The notes below the pieces were generated by a model. The model did not search any database and was not told the origin of the DNA. It saw only the letters and a list, made by a program, of their open reading frames with translations. 50,937 nt of DNA, from assembly GCA_002279005.1 (NCBI GenBank), contig NCJS01000001.1, positions 1-50,937 on the forward strand. The letters are read 5' to 3'. Position numbers and translations under genes: made by a program. This document shows, in pieces, positions 43,505 through 50,937 of the stretch. The stretch's first letter is position 1; each line of letters begins with the position of its first letter. Origin of the DNA: Idiomarina sp. 34-48-12. GTDB lineage: Bacteria; Pseudomonadota; Gammaproteobacteria; Enterobacterales; Alteromonadaceae.

Positions 43505-45289
43505 TTATAGAACCAATTTGCGAATATCGGAGAGCACTGCGCTTAAGTACACACTAAAGCGCGCGGCTACGGCACCATCAATCACACGGTGGTCATAGCT
43601 TAAACTCAACGGCAACATCAAGCGTGGTTCGAAGTCTTTGCCGTTCCATTTCGGCTTCATTTCGCTCTTCGATACACCCAAGATTGCGACGTCTGGCGCA
43701 TTCACAATTGGCGTAAAGGCTGTACCGCCAATGCCACCAAGGCTAGAAATTGAGAAGCAGCCACCTTGCATGTCTTGTGCTTTTAACTTGCCATCACGTG
43801 CCTTGGCACTGATTTCAAGTAACTCGTCAGACAATTCATAAATGCCCTTCTTATCGACATCACGAATCACTGGAACCACCAAACCGTTTGGCGTATCCAC
43901 CGCAATACCGATATGTACGTATTTCTTCATGATGAGATGCTCGCCATCTTCAGCCAACGATGAGTTAAATACTGGATACTCGCGTAGTGCTTTGGCAACA
44001 GCTTTCATGATGAATACTAACGGAGTGATTTTCACGCCGTCTTTTTTCTTCGCCTGCAGTTCGTTTTCTTGCTTACGGAATGCTTCTAGCTCAGTGATAT
44101 CTGCTTCGTCAAATTGTGTGACGTGTGGAATGGTCACCCAGTTGCGATGCAGGTTCGGGCCTGAAATTTTCTGAATGCGTGTTAATGGCACTTCTTCAAT
44201 TTCACCAAACTTACTGAAATCAACTTTCGGTGGCGCAATCACTTGCAAGCCTCCGGCACCTTGCGCAACGCCACTTGAAGCGGTTGCTTTCGGACGCGAC
44301 AATTCGTACTTCACGTACTCTTGCACGTCTTCTTTCATGATCCGCTCTTTGCGGCCCGAGCCTTTGACGTTGTTCAAATCAACGCCGAACTCATGAGCTA
44401 AACGGCGTACCGTTGGCGATGCATAGGCCAAGCCTTCCGCTTTCGACTTCTTGTCTAACGGATGATCTGGAACTGGTGGCTTGCGCTCGCTGCTCTTTTC
44501 TTCGCTTTTGGCTGATTCTGCTGAATCGGCTTTGGCTGGAGATTTTTCTGCGTCTGCTGAGCCTTGAGATTGGGTGTCAGACCCCGCTGGCGCGGCGTCA
44601 GACACCGGTTCGCCGGCGGTTTCGAGTTTTATTACCAGCGAGCCTTGTTTGACTTTGTCGCCGACTTTCACTTCCACTGACTTCACCACGCCCGCTTCTG
44701 GGCTTGGTACGTCCATGGTTGCTTTGTCTGTTTCAAGCGTGATCAAGCCATCTTCAGCATTAATTTCGTCACCTTCGCTGACGAGGACATCGATAACATC
44801 AACCTCACCATCGCTACCGATGTCGGGGACAGTGACCTCTATCACCTTTTTCGATGCCGGCTCCGTCCCGCTCTCTCCACTACCGCGATCGGGGTCTGGC
44901 TTGGCGTCAGCCGTGCCTGACCCCCCACTTACTTTTTCCGCATCGCTGTCAGCGGCTTCGCCGCTGTGAGATTGGGTGTCAGACCCCGCTTCCGCGGTGT
45001 CAGACACCGGCTCATCTGCGGTGTCGGCATCGTCGTCAGACACCGATTCGGCGGCGGCTTCAAACATCGCTAAAAGGTCACCTTCTTTGATTTTGTCGCC
45101 AACTTTGACTTTCATTTCGGCGATAACACCAGCGAATGGCGCTGGGATATCCATCGACGCTTTGTCGCTCTCGACGGTAATTAGCGAATCTTCCGCTTCA
45201 ACGCTATCGCCTTTGTTGACGAGAATCTCGATGACTTCAACTTCATCACCGCCCACATCGGGGGCTTTTACTTCTTTTAAATCTGCCAT
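43505..45289 (-). CDS. aceF: Pyruvate dehydrogenase E2, dihydrolipoamide acetyltransferase
   Basis: 594 residues; E. coli AceF has 630. Two lipoyl domains are present (about 4-78 and 150-224), with lipoyl-lysines Lys43 in [10 protein letters not shown] and its equivalent in [11 protein letters not shown]. coli has three. Long Ala/Ser/Asp/Glu-rich linkers separate them. A peripheral-subunit-binding domain ([18 protein letters not shown]) precedes the catalytic acetyltransferase domain with [15 protein letters not shown]. It forms the core of the complex and passes acetyl groups to CoA. Both linkers contain a copy of a palindromic repeat (positions 44565-44611 and 44967-45013). Confidence 0.95.
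   Translation of the reverse strand: MADLKEVKAPDVGGDEVEVIEILVNKGDSVEAEDSLITVESDKASMDIPAPFAGVIAEMKVKVGDKIKEGDLLAMFEAAAESVSDDDADTADEPVSDTAEAGSDTQSHSGEAADSDAEKVSGGSGTADAKPDPDRGSGESGTEPASKKVIEVTVPDIGSDGEVDVIDVLVSEGDEINAEDGLITLETDKATMDVPSPEAGVVKSVEVKVGDKVKQGSLVIKLETAGEPVSDAAPAGSDTQSQGSADAEKSPAKADSAESAKSEEKSSERKPPVPDHPLDKKSKAEGLAYASPTVRRLAHEFGVDLNNVKGSGRKERIMKEDVQEYVKYELSRPKATASSGVAQGAGGLQVIAPPKVDFSKFGEIEEVPLTRIQKISGPNLHRNWVTIPHVTQFDEADITELEAFRKQENELQAKKKDGVKITPLVFIMKAVAKALREYPVFNSSLAEDGEHLIMKKYVHIGIAVDTPNGLVVPVIRDVDKKGIYELSDELLEISAKARDGKLKAQDMQGGCFSISSLGGIGGTAFTPIVNAPDVAILGVSKSEMKPKWNGKDFEPRLMLPLSLSYDHRVIDGAVAARFSVYLSAVLSDIRKLVL
44565..44611. repeat. GTGTCAGAC palindrome in the second aceF linker (copy A)
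   Basis: 47 bp starting TGAGATTGGGTGTCAGACC; its two halves are imperfect complements around a CGCTGGCG centre. 43 of 47 bases equal copy B at 44967. It encodes part of the linker after the second lipoyl domain ([11 protein letters not shown] region). A third, partial word (GTCAGACACCGATTCGGCGG) is at 45031-45050. Confidence 0.8.
44967..45013. repeat. GTGTCAGAC palindrome in the first aceF linker (copy B)
   Basis: 47 bp, 43 identical to copy A. The right half contains GGTGTCAGACACC, symmetric apart from its central base, and the middle forms CCGC-TTCC-GCGG. It encodes the [12 protein letters not shown] part of the linker between lipoyl domains 1 and 2, in frame with no stop. Confidence 0.8.
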
Positions 45290-45310
45290 TATTGCCTCCG
45301 CTCCCGTTGC

Positions 45311-47983
45311 TTACGCGTACAGTGGGTTGATTTTGTTGGTATCAATGCCGAAATCTTTGATGGCCTTTTCAACCACCTTGGCATCGATATCGCCCGCTTT
45401 CGCCAGCTCGGTCAGCGCAGCTACAGCAATGTATTGCGCGTTCACTTCAAAGTGACGACGTAAGTTTTCACGGCTATCTGAACGACCGAAACCATCAGTA
45501 CCTAACACGCGATAAGGCGTTGGCACCCACGCACGAATTTGATCAGCGTATTGCTTCATGTAATCCGTCGCGGCAATGGTTGGGCCTTTCGCTTTGCTCA
45601 ATACCTCAGTGACATAAGCAGTTTTCTGCTTCTTACCTGGGTTCAGCATGTTGTAACGCTCAACGTCATAACCGTCGCGAGCAAGTTCGTTAAACGAAGT
45701 GGCGCTGTATACCTTGGCAGTAACACCAAAGTCATTCGCCAACAGTTTCGCCGCTTCACGAACTTGCTGCAAAATGGTGCCTGAACCTAACAACTGAACT
45801 TCGCCTTTGGCTTTGCCTGAGGCTTTCACGGTTTCAAACTCGTAAATACCTTTCACAATGCCTTCTTCAACGCCTTCTGGCATTTCCGGCTGTTGGTAGT
45901 TCTCGTTCATAACAGTGAGATAGTAGAACACGTTTTCTTGTTCACCATACATGCGGCGTAAGCCGTCCTGTACAATCACTGCTACTTCATAACCGTAGGT
46001 TGGGTCATAAGTAATACAGTTTGGTACCGTGTTAAACAAGATATGGCTGCTACCGTCTTGGTGCTGTAAACCCTCACCGTTCAAGGTTGTACGACCGGCA
46101 GTACCACCGACTAAGAAACCGCGTGCTTGGCTATCGCCTGCAGCCCACACCAAATCACCCACACGTTGGAAACCAAACATGGAGTAATAGATGTAGAACG
46201 GAATCATCGGCTCATTGTTGGTTGAGTAGCTGGTTGCTGCCGCCACCCAAGACGCCATGGCGCCGAGCTCGTTGATACCTTCTTGCAGTACTTGGCCTTT
46301 CTTATCTTCGCGATAATAAGCAACCTGATCGGCGTCTTGTGGTTGATATTTCTGACCTTGGCTAGAGTAAATACCTACTTGACGGAACAAGCCTTCCATA
46401 CCAAAGGTACGCGCTTCGTCAGGAATAATTGGCACAATACGTTGGCCAATTTTCTTGTCTTTCAACAAGGCCGTTAGCACACGTACAAAGGCCATCGTGC
46501 TTGAGATTTCACGGTCACCTGAGCCTTTGGTTACCGCTTCAAATGCTTTCAGCGATGGAATTTCGAGCTCAACGTCAGTTTTCGGCAGACGCTTCGGCAT
46601 GAAGCCACCAAGCGCTTCGCGGCGCTCGCGCATGTACTTCATTTCTTCGCTGTCTTCCGGGAACTTGTACAATGGAATATCTTCAAGTTCGCTGTCTTTG
46701 ATTGGAATGTTAAAACGATCACGGAAGTGTTTGATTGCTTCCATATCCATTTTCTTCACTTGGTGGGCAATGTTCTTGCCTTCACCAGCGGCACCCATAC
46801 CGTAGCCTTTCACAGTTTTCGCAAGAATAACCTGCGGACGACCCTTGGTGTTTACTGCTTTATGATAAGCCGCATACACTTTCATTGGGTCATGACCACC
46901 ACGGTTTAAGCGCCAGATGTCTTCGTCAGTGAGGTTCGCTACCATCGCTTTGGTTTCTTCAGTTTTGCCGAAGAAATGCTCACGGGTGTACGCACCACCT
47001 TTCGCTTTGTAGTTCTGGTATTCACCGTCAACGCTGTCTTGCATGATTTGTGCAAGCTTGCCTTCGGTATCGCGATACAATAATGGATCCCAATAGCGAC
47101 CCCAGATCACTTTAATGACTTCCCAGCCGGCGCCGCGGAAAGTACCTTCAAGCTCCTGAATGATCTTACCGTTACCACGTACCGGACCATCCAAACGCTG
47201 CAAATTACAGTTCACGATAAAGGTTAAGTTGTCGAGACCTTCACGCGTTGCTAAGCCGATTGCGCCTAAGCTTTCAGGCTCATCCACTTCGCCGTCGCCT
47301 AAGAAGCAATAAACGCGTTGGTTCGAACAATCTTTAATGCCACGATCAGTTAAATACTTCAGGTAGCGTGCTTGATAGATTGCCTGAATAGGACCTAAGC
47401 CCATTGATACTGTTGGGAACTGCCAAAAGTCAGACATCAAATGCGGATGTGGGTAAGATGGTACGCCTTTACCGTCCACTTCTTGACGGAAATTATTCAG
47501 CTGTTCTTCGCTGATGCGACCTTCGAGGTATGCACGTGCGTAAATACCTGGTGACACGTGACCTTGAACAAATAGGTAATCGCCACCGTCTTGATCCGTT
47601 GGCGCACGGAAGAAGTGGTTAAAGCCAACATCGTATAGCATTGCCGACGATGCAAAACTTGAAATATGACCACCTAGATCAAGCTCTTTTTTCGAGCCAC
47701 GCAATACCATTGCTAGCGCATTCCAACGAATTGCCGCGCGAATACGCGATTCAATGGTGCGGTCACCCGGCATAGTCGGTTCTTGGCTTGCTGGAATAGT
47801 GTTCAAGTACGCTGTGGTTGCGTTGTATGGCAAGTACGCACCGCTGCGGCGCGCTTTCTCAATCAGACTTTCAAGCAAGAAATGGCCACGCTCTGGGCCG
47901 TCTTCTTCCAACACGACCTCGAGGGCTTCAAGCCACTCGCGCGTTTCTTGCGGGTCGATGTCGTCTTTTAAATGGTCAGTCAT
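45311..47983 (-). CDS. aceE: Pyruvate dehydrogenase E1 component
   Basis: 890 residues from the ATG at 47983, preceded by AAGGA; E. coli AceE has 887. The upstream in-frame extension to 48070 lies inside pdhR and is not needed. Homodimeric E1 type: the thiamine-diphosphate motif GDGEVDEPESLGAIGLATREGLDNLTFIVNCN (its GDG...NCN span) sits near residue 230, with the E. coli-like LLPDTVG-free central domain and a C-terminal transketolase-like domain. It decarboxylates pyruvate and loads the acetyl group on AceF. It starts 10 bases after pdhR and is followed 21 bases later by aceF. Confidence 0.97.
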   Translation of the reverse strand: MTDHLKDDIDPQETREWLEALEVVLEEDGPERGHFLLESLIEKARRSGAYLPYNATTAYLNTIPASQEPTMPGDRTIESRIRAAIRWNALAMVLRGSKKELDLGGHISSFASSAMLYDVGFNHFFRAPTDQDGGDYLFVQGHVSPGIYARAYLEGRISEEQLNNFRQEVDGKGVPSYPHPHLMSDFWQFPTVSMGLGPIQAIYQARYLKYLTDRGIKDCSNQRVYCFLGDGEVDEPESLGAIGLATREGLDNLTFIVNCNLQRLDGPVRGNGKIIQELEGTFRGAGWEVIKVIWGRYWDPLLYRDTEGKLAQIMQDSVDGEYQNYKAKGGAYTREHFFGKTEETKAMVANLTDEDIWRLNRGGHDPMKVYAAYHKAVNTKGRPQVILAKTVKGYGMGAAGEGKNIAHQVKKMDMEAIKHFRDRFNIPIKDSELEDIPLYKFPEDSEEMKYMRERREALGGFMPKRLPKTDVELEIPSLKAFEAVTKGSGDREISSTMAFVRVLTALLKDKKIGQRIVPIIPDEARTFGMEGLFRQVGIYSSQGQKYQPQDADQVAYYREDKKGQVLQEGINELGAMASWVAAATSYSTNNEPMIPFYIYYSMFGFQRVGDLVWAAGDSQARGFLVGGTAGRTTLNGEGLQHQDGSSHILFNTVPNCITYDPTYGYEVAVIVQDGLRRMYGEQENVFYYLTVMNENYQQPEMPEGVEEGIVKGIYEFETVKASGKAKGEVQLLGSGTILQQVREAAKLLANDFGVTAKVYSATSFNELARDGYDVERYNMLNPGKKQKTAYVTEVLSKAKGPTIAATDYMKQYADQIRAWVPTPYRVLGTDGFGRSDSRENLRRHFEVNAQYIAVAALTELAKAGDIDAKVVEKAIKDFGIDTNKINPLYA

Positions 47984-47993
47984 ACTTCTGTCC

Positions 47994-48749
47994 TTACCCT
48001 TGCTGAGTTCGGCGTAGCGAACGCTGAATGCGTGATTGTTCACGATTCGAGGCGAGCAACGCATGTTCAATATAGGCTAGTAACTGATGACAAGCTTCAC
48101 GCGCCTGTTCGGGTTCACCAGCCGTGATGGCAGCGACAATCTGCTGCCGATGTTCATGTAACTGCTGCATGACGCCGGGCTTATGCGCGAGGTCCTGCAG
48201 GTTTTGCTGAATATTTTTCTGCAACAATGGCTGCATACTGCGCACCAAGTGCAATAGGATCACATTGTGCGAGGCTTCGGTAATACGCAAATTAAACTCG
48301 GTCAGTGCCTGCGCTTGTGCGGCAAGCTCCGCACCGGGGTCTTGCTGTAGCTTCTCAAACGCCGAGTTTATCGCTTCAATATCGGTAGCCGTACCGCGCA
48401 TCGCTGCATAATAAGACGAGATACCTTCAAGCGCATGACGAAACTCAAGCAAATCAAATTGTGATTCTGGATGCTGCGCCAGTAAGTCTAGCAAAGGCTC
48501 GGCAACACGCTCTTGCATGTTATCGCACACATAAGTTCCGCCACCTTGACGCCGCTCAACTAAACCACGCGCTTCGAGTTTTTGAATGGCTTCACGCAAA
48601 CTAGGGCGCGACACCGAGAACTGTGTCGCGAGATCGCGCTCAGACGGCAGCCGTGCTCCTGCTTCGAGCGTGCCGTCGACGATCATGGCTTCGATGCGCT
48701 CCATGATGACATCGGAAAGTTTGGTTTGTTGTATGCGCTGGAAAGTCAT
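47994..48749 (-). CDS. pdhR: Pyruvate dehydrogenase complex repressor PdhR
   Basis: 251 residues from the ATG at 48749 (MTFQRIQQTKLSD); a TTG at 48761 is possible, neither has a strong ribosome site. GntR/FadR-type: an N-terminal winged helix (about 10-75) with PSERDLATQFSVSRPSLREAIQKLEARGLVERRQGGGTYV, then an all-helical FCD effector domain that binds pyruvate. PdhR represses its own operon until pyruvate accumulates. A matching operator (48941-48955) and promoter are about 200 bases upstream, with R8 between them and the start codon. Confidence 0.94.
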   Translation of the reverse strand: MTFQRIQQTKLSDVIMERIEAMIVDGTLEAGARLPSERDLATQFSVSRPSLREAIQKLEARGLVERRQGGGTYVCDNMQERVAEPLLDLLAQHPESQFDLLEFRHALEGISSYYAAMRGTATDIEAINSAFEKLQQDPGAELAAQAQALTEFNLRITEASHNVILLHLVRSMQPLLQKNIQQNLQDLAHKPGVMQQLHEHRQQIVAAITAGEPEQAREACHQLLAYIEHALLASNREQSRIQRSLRRTQQG

Positions 48750-48764
48750 AGTTAAAGTCAAACC

Positions 48765-48928
48765 CGATATTAGCTATTAGATATTTGATATTAGAAAAAC
48801 CACTTCGATATTAGCTATTGGATATTAGAAAAGCCACTTCGATATTAGCTATTGGATATTAGATATTAGACAAACAACAAATGCCCGATACGTCGGAGCT
48901 AATATCTAATATCCAATAGCTAATATCG
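48765..48928. repeat. GATATTAG palindromic element R8 in the pdh operon leader
   Basis: Left arms at 48765, 48806 and 48840 (41- and 34-bp units, the latter one heptad shorter) with AAACCACTT/AAGCCACTT spacers. The core (AATGCCCGATACGTCGG) and one right arm ending at 48928 follow. It lies between the pdhR start codon and the PdhR operator, so the transcript should carry it whole. Confidence 0.93.
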
Positions 48929-48940
48929 CTCTAGCTTTCT

Positions 48941-48955
48941 TTTGGTCATACCAAT
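48941..48955 (-). promoter_or_regulatory. PdhR operator
   Basis: On the minus strand ATTGGTATGACCAAA, with the symmetric half-sites TTGGT and ACCAA, matches the known PdhR consensus ATTGGT-n2-3-ACCAAT. It covers about +3 to +17 of the predicted transcript, the place it takes in E. coli pdhR. Confidence 0.82.
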
Positions 48956-48963
48956 AGACCAGC

Positions 48964-48992
48964 ATTTTAGATCAGTGATACGGAAAAGCCAA
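48964..48992 (-). promoter_or_regulatory. Promoter of the pdhR-aceE-aceF-lpd operon
   Basis: TTGGCT (48992-48987) and TAAAAT (48969-48964) on the minus strand with a 17-base spacer, immediately downstream of the ampE stop. The predicted transcription start is near 48957, about 208 bases before the pdhR ATG. Confidence 0.72.
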
Positions 48993-49003
48993 ACAGATTC
49001 CGC

Positions 49004-49786
49004 TTACAGCCAGCCGCCAATCGTCAATAACGCCACGAAAACGATATATAACAAGAAGTTACGCTTCACGAGTGCGGCAGTGGTCGGAGCAGTAAGGTCA
49101 TCGGCAAGTTCGGCCACTTTGGTGAGGGCGATGAAGTTATTTTGTGGTTTGTTGCCCACAGAGTTCAGCCATGTCGCAGCTGCTTTGGAGAAATTACCGA
49201 CCAACAAAAAGCCGAGTGTCATCAAGCGTGTTGGTAGCCAATCGATAATTTGATGCACCGCTGTCCAACGTGGGCTCTTGTTATGACGCATGTCGCGTAA
49301 AGTGGCATACACGAGTGCACCTGCTACGCCTAAAAGCACAAAATAAATCATCACGGCGAAGTAATGGCGTAAATGTATCCACAAAATAAGGTGCTCAACC
49401 GGTGCGGCTTCGTGACGACCTGAAGCCTGCTGCAACAGTTTCAGTTGTTTTGCTTGCTCAGCACCGTCTTCGTCATGTTCGGCTTGTAAGTAGGCTTTAT
49501 ATGCGGCGCGAGCAGCTGGAGCCTGAATGGCGCTAAGTAAACCGGCAGTGCTGACTAAAAAGGTTAGCAGGATATTATCGAGTAGCAGTAATACGAAACC
49601 GATTAATAAAGCAGGAATAATTGCCCACAGTACATAACCGAGATCATTCTCGCGCCAGCCTTCAAGTTTGGTGTTGCTTACTTGCCAATGTTGCCAGCGC
49701 AGAATAATACGACGCCAGTGCAAATTGCGCGTGATTTCTAGCGTGCGTTCTAATGAATATGCGAGCAATATTGCCAACAAGTACAT
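49004..49786 (-). CDS. ampE: AmpE-like inner-membrane protein
   Basis: 260 residues with four probable membrane segments (about 1-10 partial, 50-85, 145-165 and the C-terminus 242-260). The first residues MYLLAILLAYSLERTLE, the conserved Trp/His-containing EHLILWIHLRHYFAVMIYFVLLG and the GNFSKAAATWL segment fit the AmpE/CobD-CbiB-related family. AmpE accompanies AmpD in the beta-lactamase induction/peptidoglycan recycling locus; its biochemical role is unclear. It starts 2 bases after ampD with AAGGG in the ampD end serving as ribosome site. Confidence 0.88.
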   Translation of the reverse strand: MYLLAILLAYSLERTLEITRNLHWRRIILRWQHWQVSNTKLEGWRENDLGYVLWAIIPALLIGFVLLLLDNILLTFLVSTAGLLSAIQAPAARAAYKAYLQAEHDEDGAEQAKQLKLLQQASGRHEAAPVEHLILWIHLRHYFAVMIYFVLLGVAGALVYATLRDMRHNKSPRWTAVHQIIDWLPTRLMTLGFLLVGNFSKAAATWLNSVGNKPQNNFIALTKVAELADDLTAPTTAALVKRNFLLYIVFVALLTIGGWL

Positions 49787-49788
49787 GC

Positions 49789-50337
49789 TTATACCCTTTC
49801 GCTAACAAGTTGTTTGAAGTAGGCCCAATCAAATGCCGGGCCTGGGTCAGTTTTGCGCACCGGCGCAATGTGTTTGTGCCCTACTATACGATGCCGCGTT
49901 AACGCTGGGTAGTGTTGCAACAGATGTTCGACCACTTCGGCTAAGCGAGCGTACTGTGCTTTAGTGTAGGGTTGGTCATCAGTTCCCTCAAGTTCAATGC
50001 CAATACTAAAGTCATTGCAACGGCGCCGGCCGCAATAGTTTGAGCGTCCTGCGTGCCAAGCGCGACGATGAAATGGCACGTACTGAAGGAGCTCGCCATC
50101 ACGTCGGATCAAACAATGAGCCGAAACGCGCAAGCCTTCGAGTATTTTGAAATCTGGGTGTGCCGTGCTGTCGAGTGTGCCCATGAAAAGATCATCAATA
50201 TAAGGGCCACCGAACTCACCTGCCGGCAAACTAATACCGTGAACCACCAGTAAACTGATATCATCAGGATCAGGTCGCTCATCAGCATGCGGCGATTCGC
50301 GCTTGGTTGCTTGCTCTAGCCAGCCGTTGTTAATCAT
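49789..50337 (-). CDS. ampD: 1,6-anhydro-N-acetylmuramyl-L-alanine amidase AmpD
   Basis: 182 residues, cytoplasmic (no signal). The zinc ligands are seen at His33 in LLVVHGISLP, His154 in IVGHKHIAP and Asp164 in RKTDPGPAFDW, the pattern of E. coli AmpD. It removes the peptide from anhydromuropeptides during cell-wall recycling, and its loss derepresses AmpC in many species. The start is 8 bases after the toxin gene's stop, and its GAG ribosome site overlaps that stop, so it may be transcribed with the toxin-antitoxin pair. Confidence 0.95.
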   Translation of the reverse strand: MINNGWLEQATKRESPHADERPDPDDISLLVVHGISLPAGEFGGPYIDDLFMGTLDSTAHPDFKILEGLRVSAHCLIRRDGELLQYVPFHRRAWHAGRSNYCGRRRCNDFSIGIELEGTDDQPYTKAQYARLAEVVEHLLQHYPALTRHRIVGHKHIAPVRKTDPGPAFDWAYFKQLVSERV

Positions 50338-50345
50338 AGATCATC

Positions 50346-50633
50346 TCAAAGTCTCGTTGGCAGTATACGTTGATGCAGTATTGCGTGAATGACTAAGGTG
50401 TTTTTTTCAACCACGTAAAAGATTATATGACTCTCAAATGGATAACTCTGATATTTAGAATCTAAATCTGTATTCAATTTTCCTAGTTGAGGAAATTCAC
50501 ATAAGAGCTTTATTGTCGATTCAATTTGTTCAATGTAACTATTCGCTTTTAATGCTCCCCATTGACCAACTGTATACTCCCGAATTTCGACAAGGTCAGC
50601 TAGTGCTAACGGCGTAAATTTATAATGAAGCAT
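50346..50633 (-). CDS. ParE/RelE-family toxin
   Basis: 95 residues. The fold pattern is that of ParE: an N-terminal strand (MLHYKFTPLALADLVEIREYT), two helices, and C-terminal strands with YRVIFYV-like SHIIFYVVEKNTLVIHAILHQR. The conserved C-terminal HAILHQRxxP end is present, so it looks intact. ParE toxins usually poison DNA gyrase and RelE toxins cut mRNA at ribosomes; I favour ParE from the end motif, but the class is not certain. The start overlaps the antitoxin stop by one base (TGATG). Confidence 0.88.
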   Translation of the reverse strand: MLHYKFTPLALADLVEIREYTVGQWGALKANSYIEQIESTIKLLCEFPQLGKLNTDLDSKYQSYPFESHIIFYVVEKNTLVIHAILHQRILPTRL

Positions 50634-50893
50634 CAGTCATATTTACCAGCAAGTATATCTGAAAATACAGTTTCTCCATCATGAAGTAGACCCGCTCGCG
50701 CTTGCTCTTCAGATGCCTTTAGCCTTGCCTTCAATGCTTCGAGCTTCATTTGCTCAATTAATTCATATTCTTCAACTGACATCATCACAGCAACAGGCTT
50801 ACCGTTCTTATTTATTCTTACGGGAGAGCTCTGCACACTCATGATGAGTTCGCCGAAATGTGTTTTTGCTTCATTGGCGGTGATTGTCTTCAT
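50633..50893 (-). CDS. Phd/YefM-family antitoxin
   Basis: 86 residues. The N-terminal Phd DNA-binding domain shows ITANEAKTHFGELIMSVQSSPVRINKNGKPVAVMMSVEEYE; the C-terminal part is charged and probably unfolded until it wraps the toxin. It neutralises the partner at 50346 and represses the pair's promoter. A perfect palindrome upstream is a candidate operator. Confidence 0.92.
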   Translation of the reverse strand: MKTITANEAKTHFGELIMSVQSSPVRINKNGKPVAVMMSVEEYELIEQMKLEALKARLKASEEQARAGLLHDGETVFSDILAGKYD

Positions 50894-50903
50894 GTTAACT
50901 CCG

Positions 50904-50923
50904 ATTAAATCGAACGATTTAAT
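50904..50923. promoter_or_regulatory. Palindromic operator of the toxin-antitoxin operon
   Basis: ATTAAATCG-AA-CGATTTAAT, a perfect 9-bp inverted repeat 11 bases upstream of the antitoxin start. Its position fits autoregulation by the antitoxin-toxin complex. The promoter probably extends beyond the window edge. Confidence 0.65.
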
Positions 50924-50937
50924 TAAATTAGTCCATT

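Noticed and set aside
43505..45289. Two lipoyl domains in AceF as evidence of truncation
   Set aside because: The number of lipoyl domains varies naturally from one to three among bacteria, and the protein is otherwise complete.
44413..45455. Long open frames on the plus strand opposite aceF
   Set aside because: They mirror the GC-skewed Ala/Ser/Asp linker codons of aceF, have no ribosome sites and no recognisable domains.

Overview
The window looks like chromosomal DNA of a marine gammaproteobacterium of the Alteromonadales, most probably the Idiomarinaceae (Idiomarina, Pseudidiomarina or Aliidiomarina). This is an inference from gene content and from the resemblance of the proteins to gammaproteobacterial orthologues (ArcA, AcnB, PdhR-AceEF-Lpd, AmpDE, LpoB with YcfL, an extracellular-peptidase-rich set); no marker gene was compared. 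It is mostly core genome with short decayed or accessory patches. No rRNA, tRNA, prophage, CRISPR array or transposase was found.

Layout. 1-1.8 kb: 3' end of a sensor histidine kinase, then arcA convergent with an orphan Hpt phosphotransfer gene. 2-5.5 kb: folE2, a PfkB adenosine-type kinase and S-adenosylhomocysteine hydrolase (activated methyl cycle). 5.6-11.6 kb: a GNAT acetyltransferase, a FAD amine oxidase, and a leftward peptidase plus Nat-type ABC exporter. 11.7-15.5 kb: folA, obg, rpmA, rplU and ispB, all leftward. 15.6-21.5 kb: TonB receptor, rhomboid protease, mdh, argR and a Dyp-type peroxidase. 21.7-28.7 kb: a DUF885 lipoprotein peptidase, an S41-like lipoprotein, and a lipoprotein operon built around lpoB. 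28.9-37.5 kb: acnB, a LysR regulator and a divergent RND efflux pair followed by a broken metallo-hydrolase. 37.5-39.6 kb: remains of a copper efflux locus (cusA with a large deletion, cusB with two nonsense codons, an intact Met/His/Cys-rich small protein). 39.7-41.8 kb: an M13 peptidase. 42-50.9 kb: lpd, aceF, aceE, pdhR, ampE, ampD and a ParE/Phd-type toxin-antitoxin pair, all leftward.

The most unusual content is intergenic. Eight copies of an AT-rich palindromic element built from the words GATATTAG and ATATTAG lie between genes (R1-R8). The simplest full copy (R4) is about 89 bp: two 29-nt inverted arms around a conserved asymmetric 29-nt core. In other copies one or both arms are amplified as 41-bp tandem units, sometimes shortened by one heptad to 34 bp. 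Most copies start within a few bases of a stop codon. In at least three genes (argR, the FAD oxidase, the Dyp peroxidase) the element itself supplies the last codons and the stop. R8 lies in the 5' leader of the pdhR-aceE-aceF-lpd operon, downstream of a recognisable promoter and PdhR operator. Three other palindromic families behave in related ways: a CGTTATTCG hairpin (after the adenosine kinase gene and at the cusA remnant), a GTAGCCCGGC REP-like palindrome supplying the stop codons of acnB and the S41 gene, and a GTGTCAGAC palindrome inserted twice in the interdomain linkers of aceF. Together they suggest a genome heavily populated by non-autonomous palindromic repeats that reshape gene ends, leaders and protein linkers.
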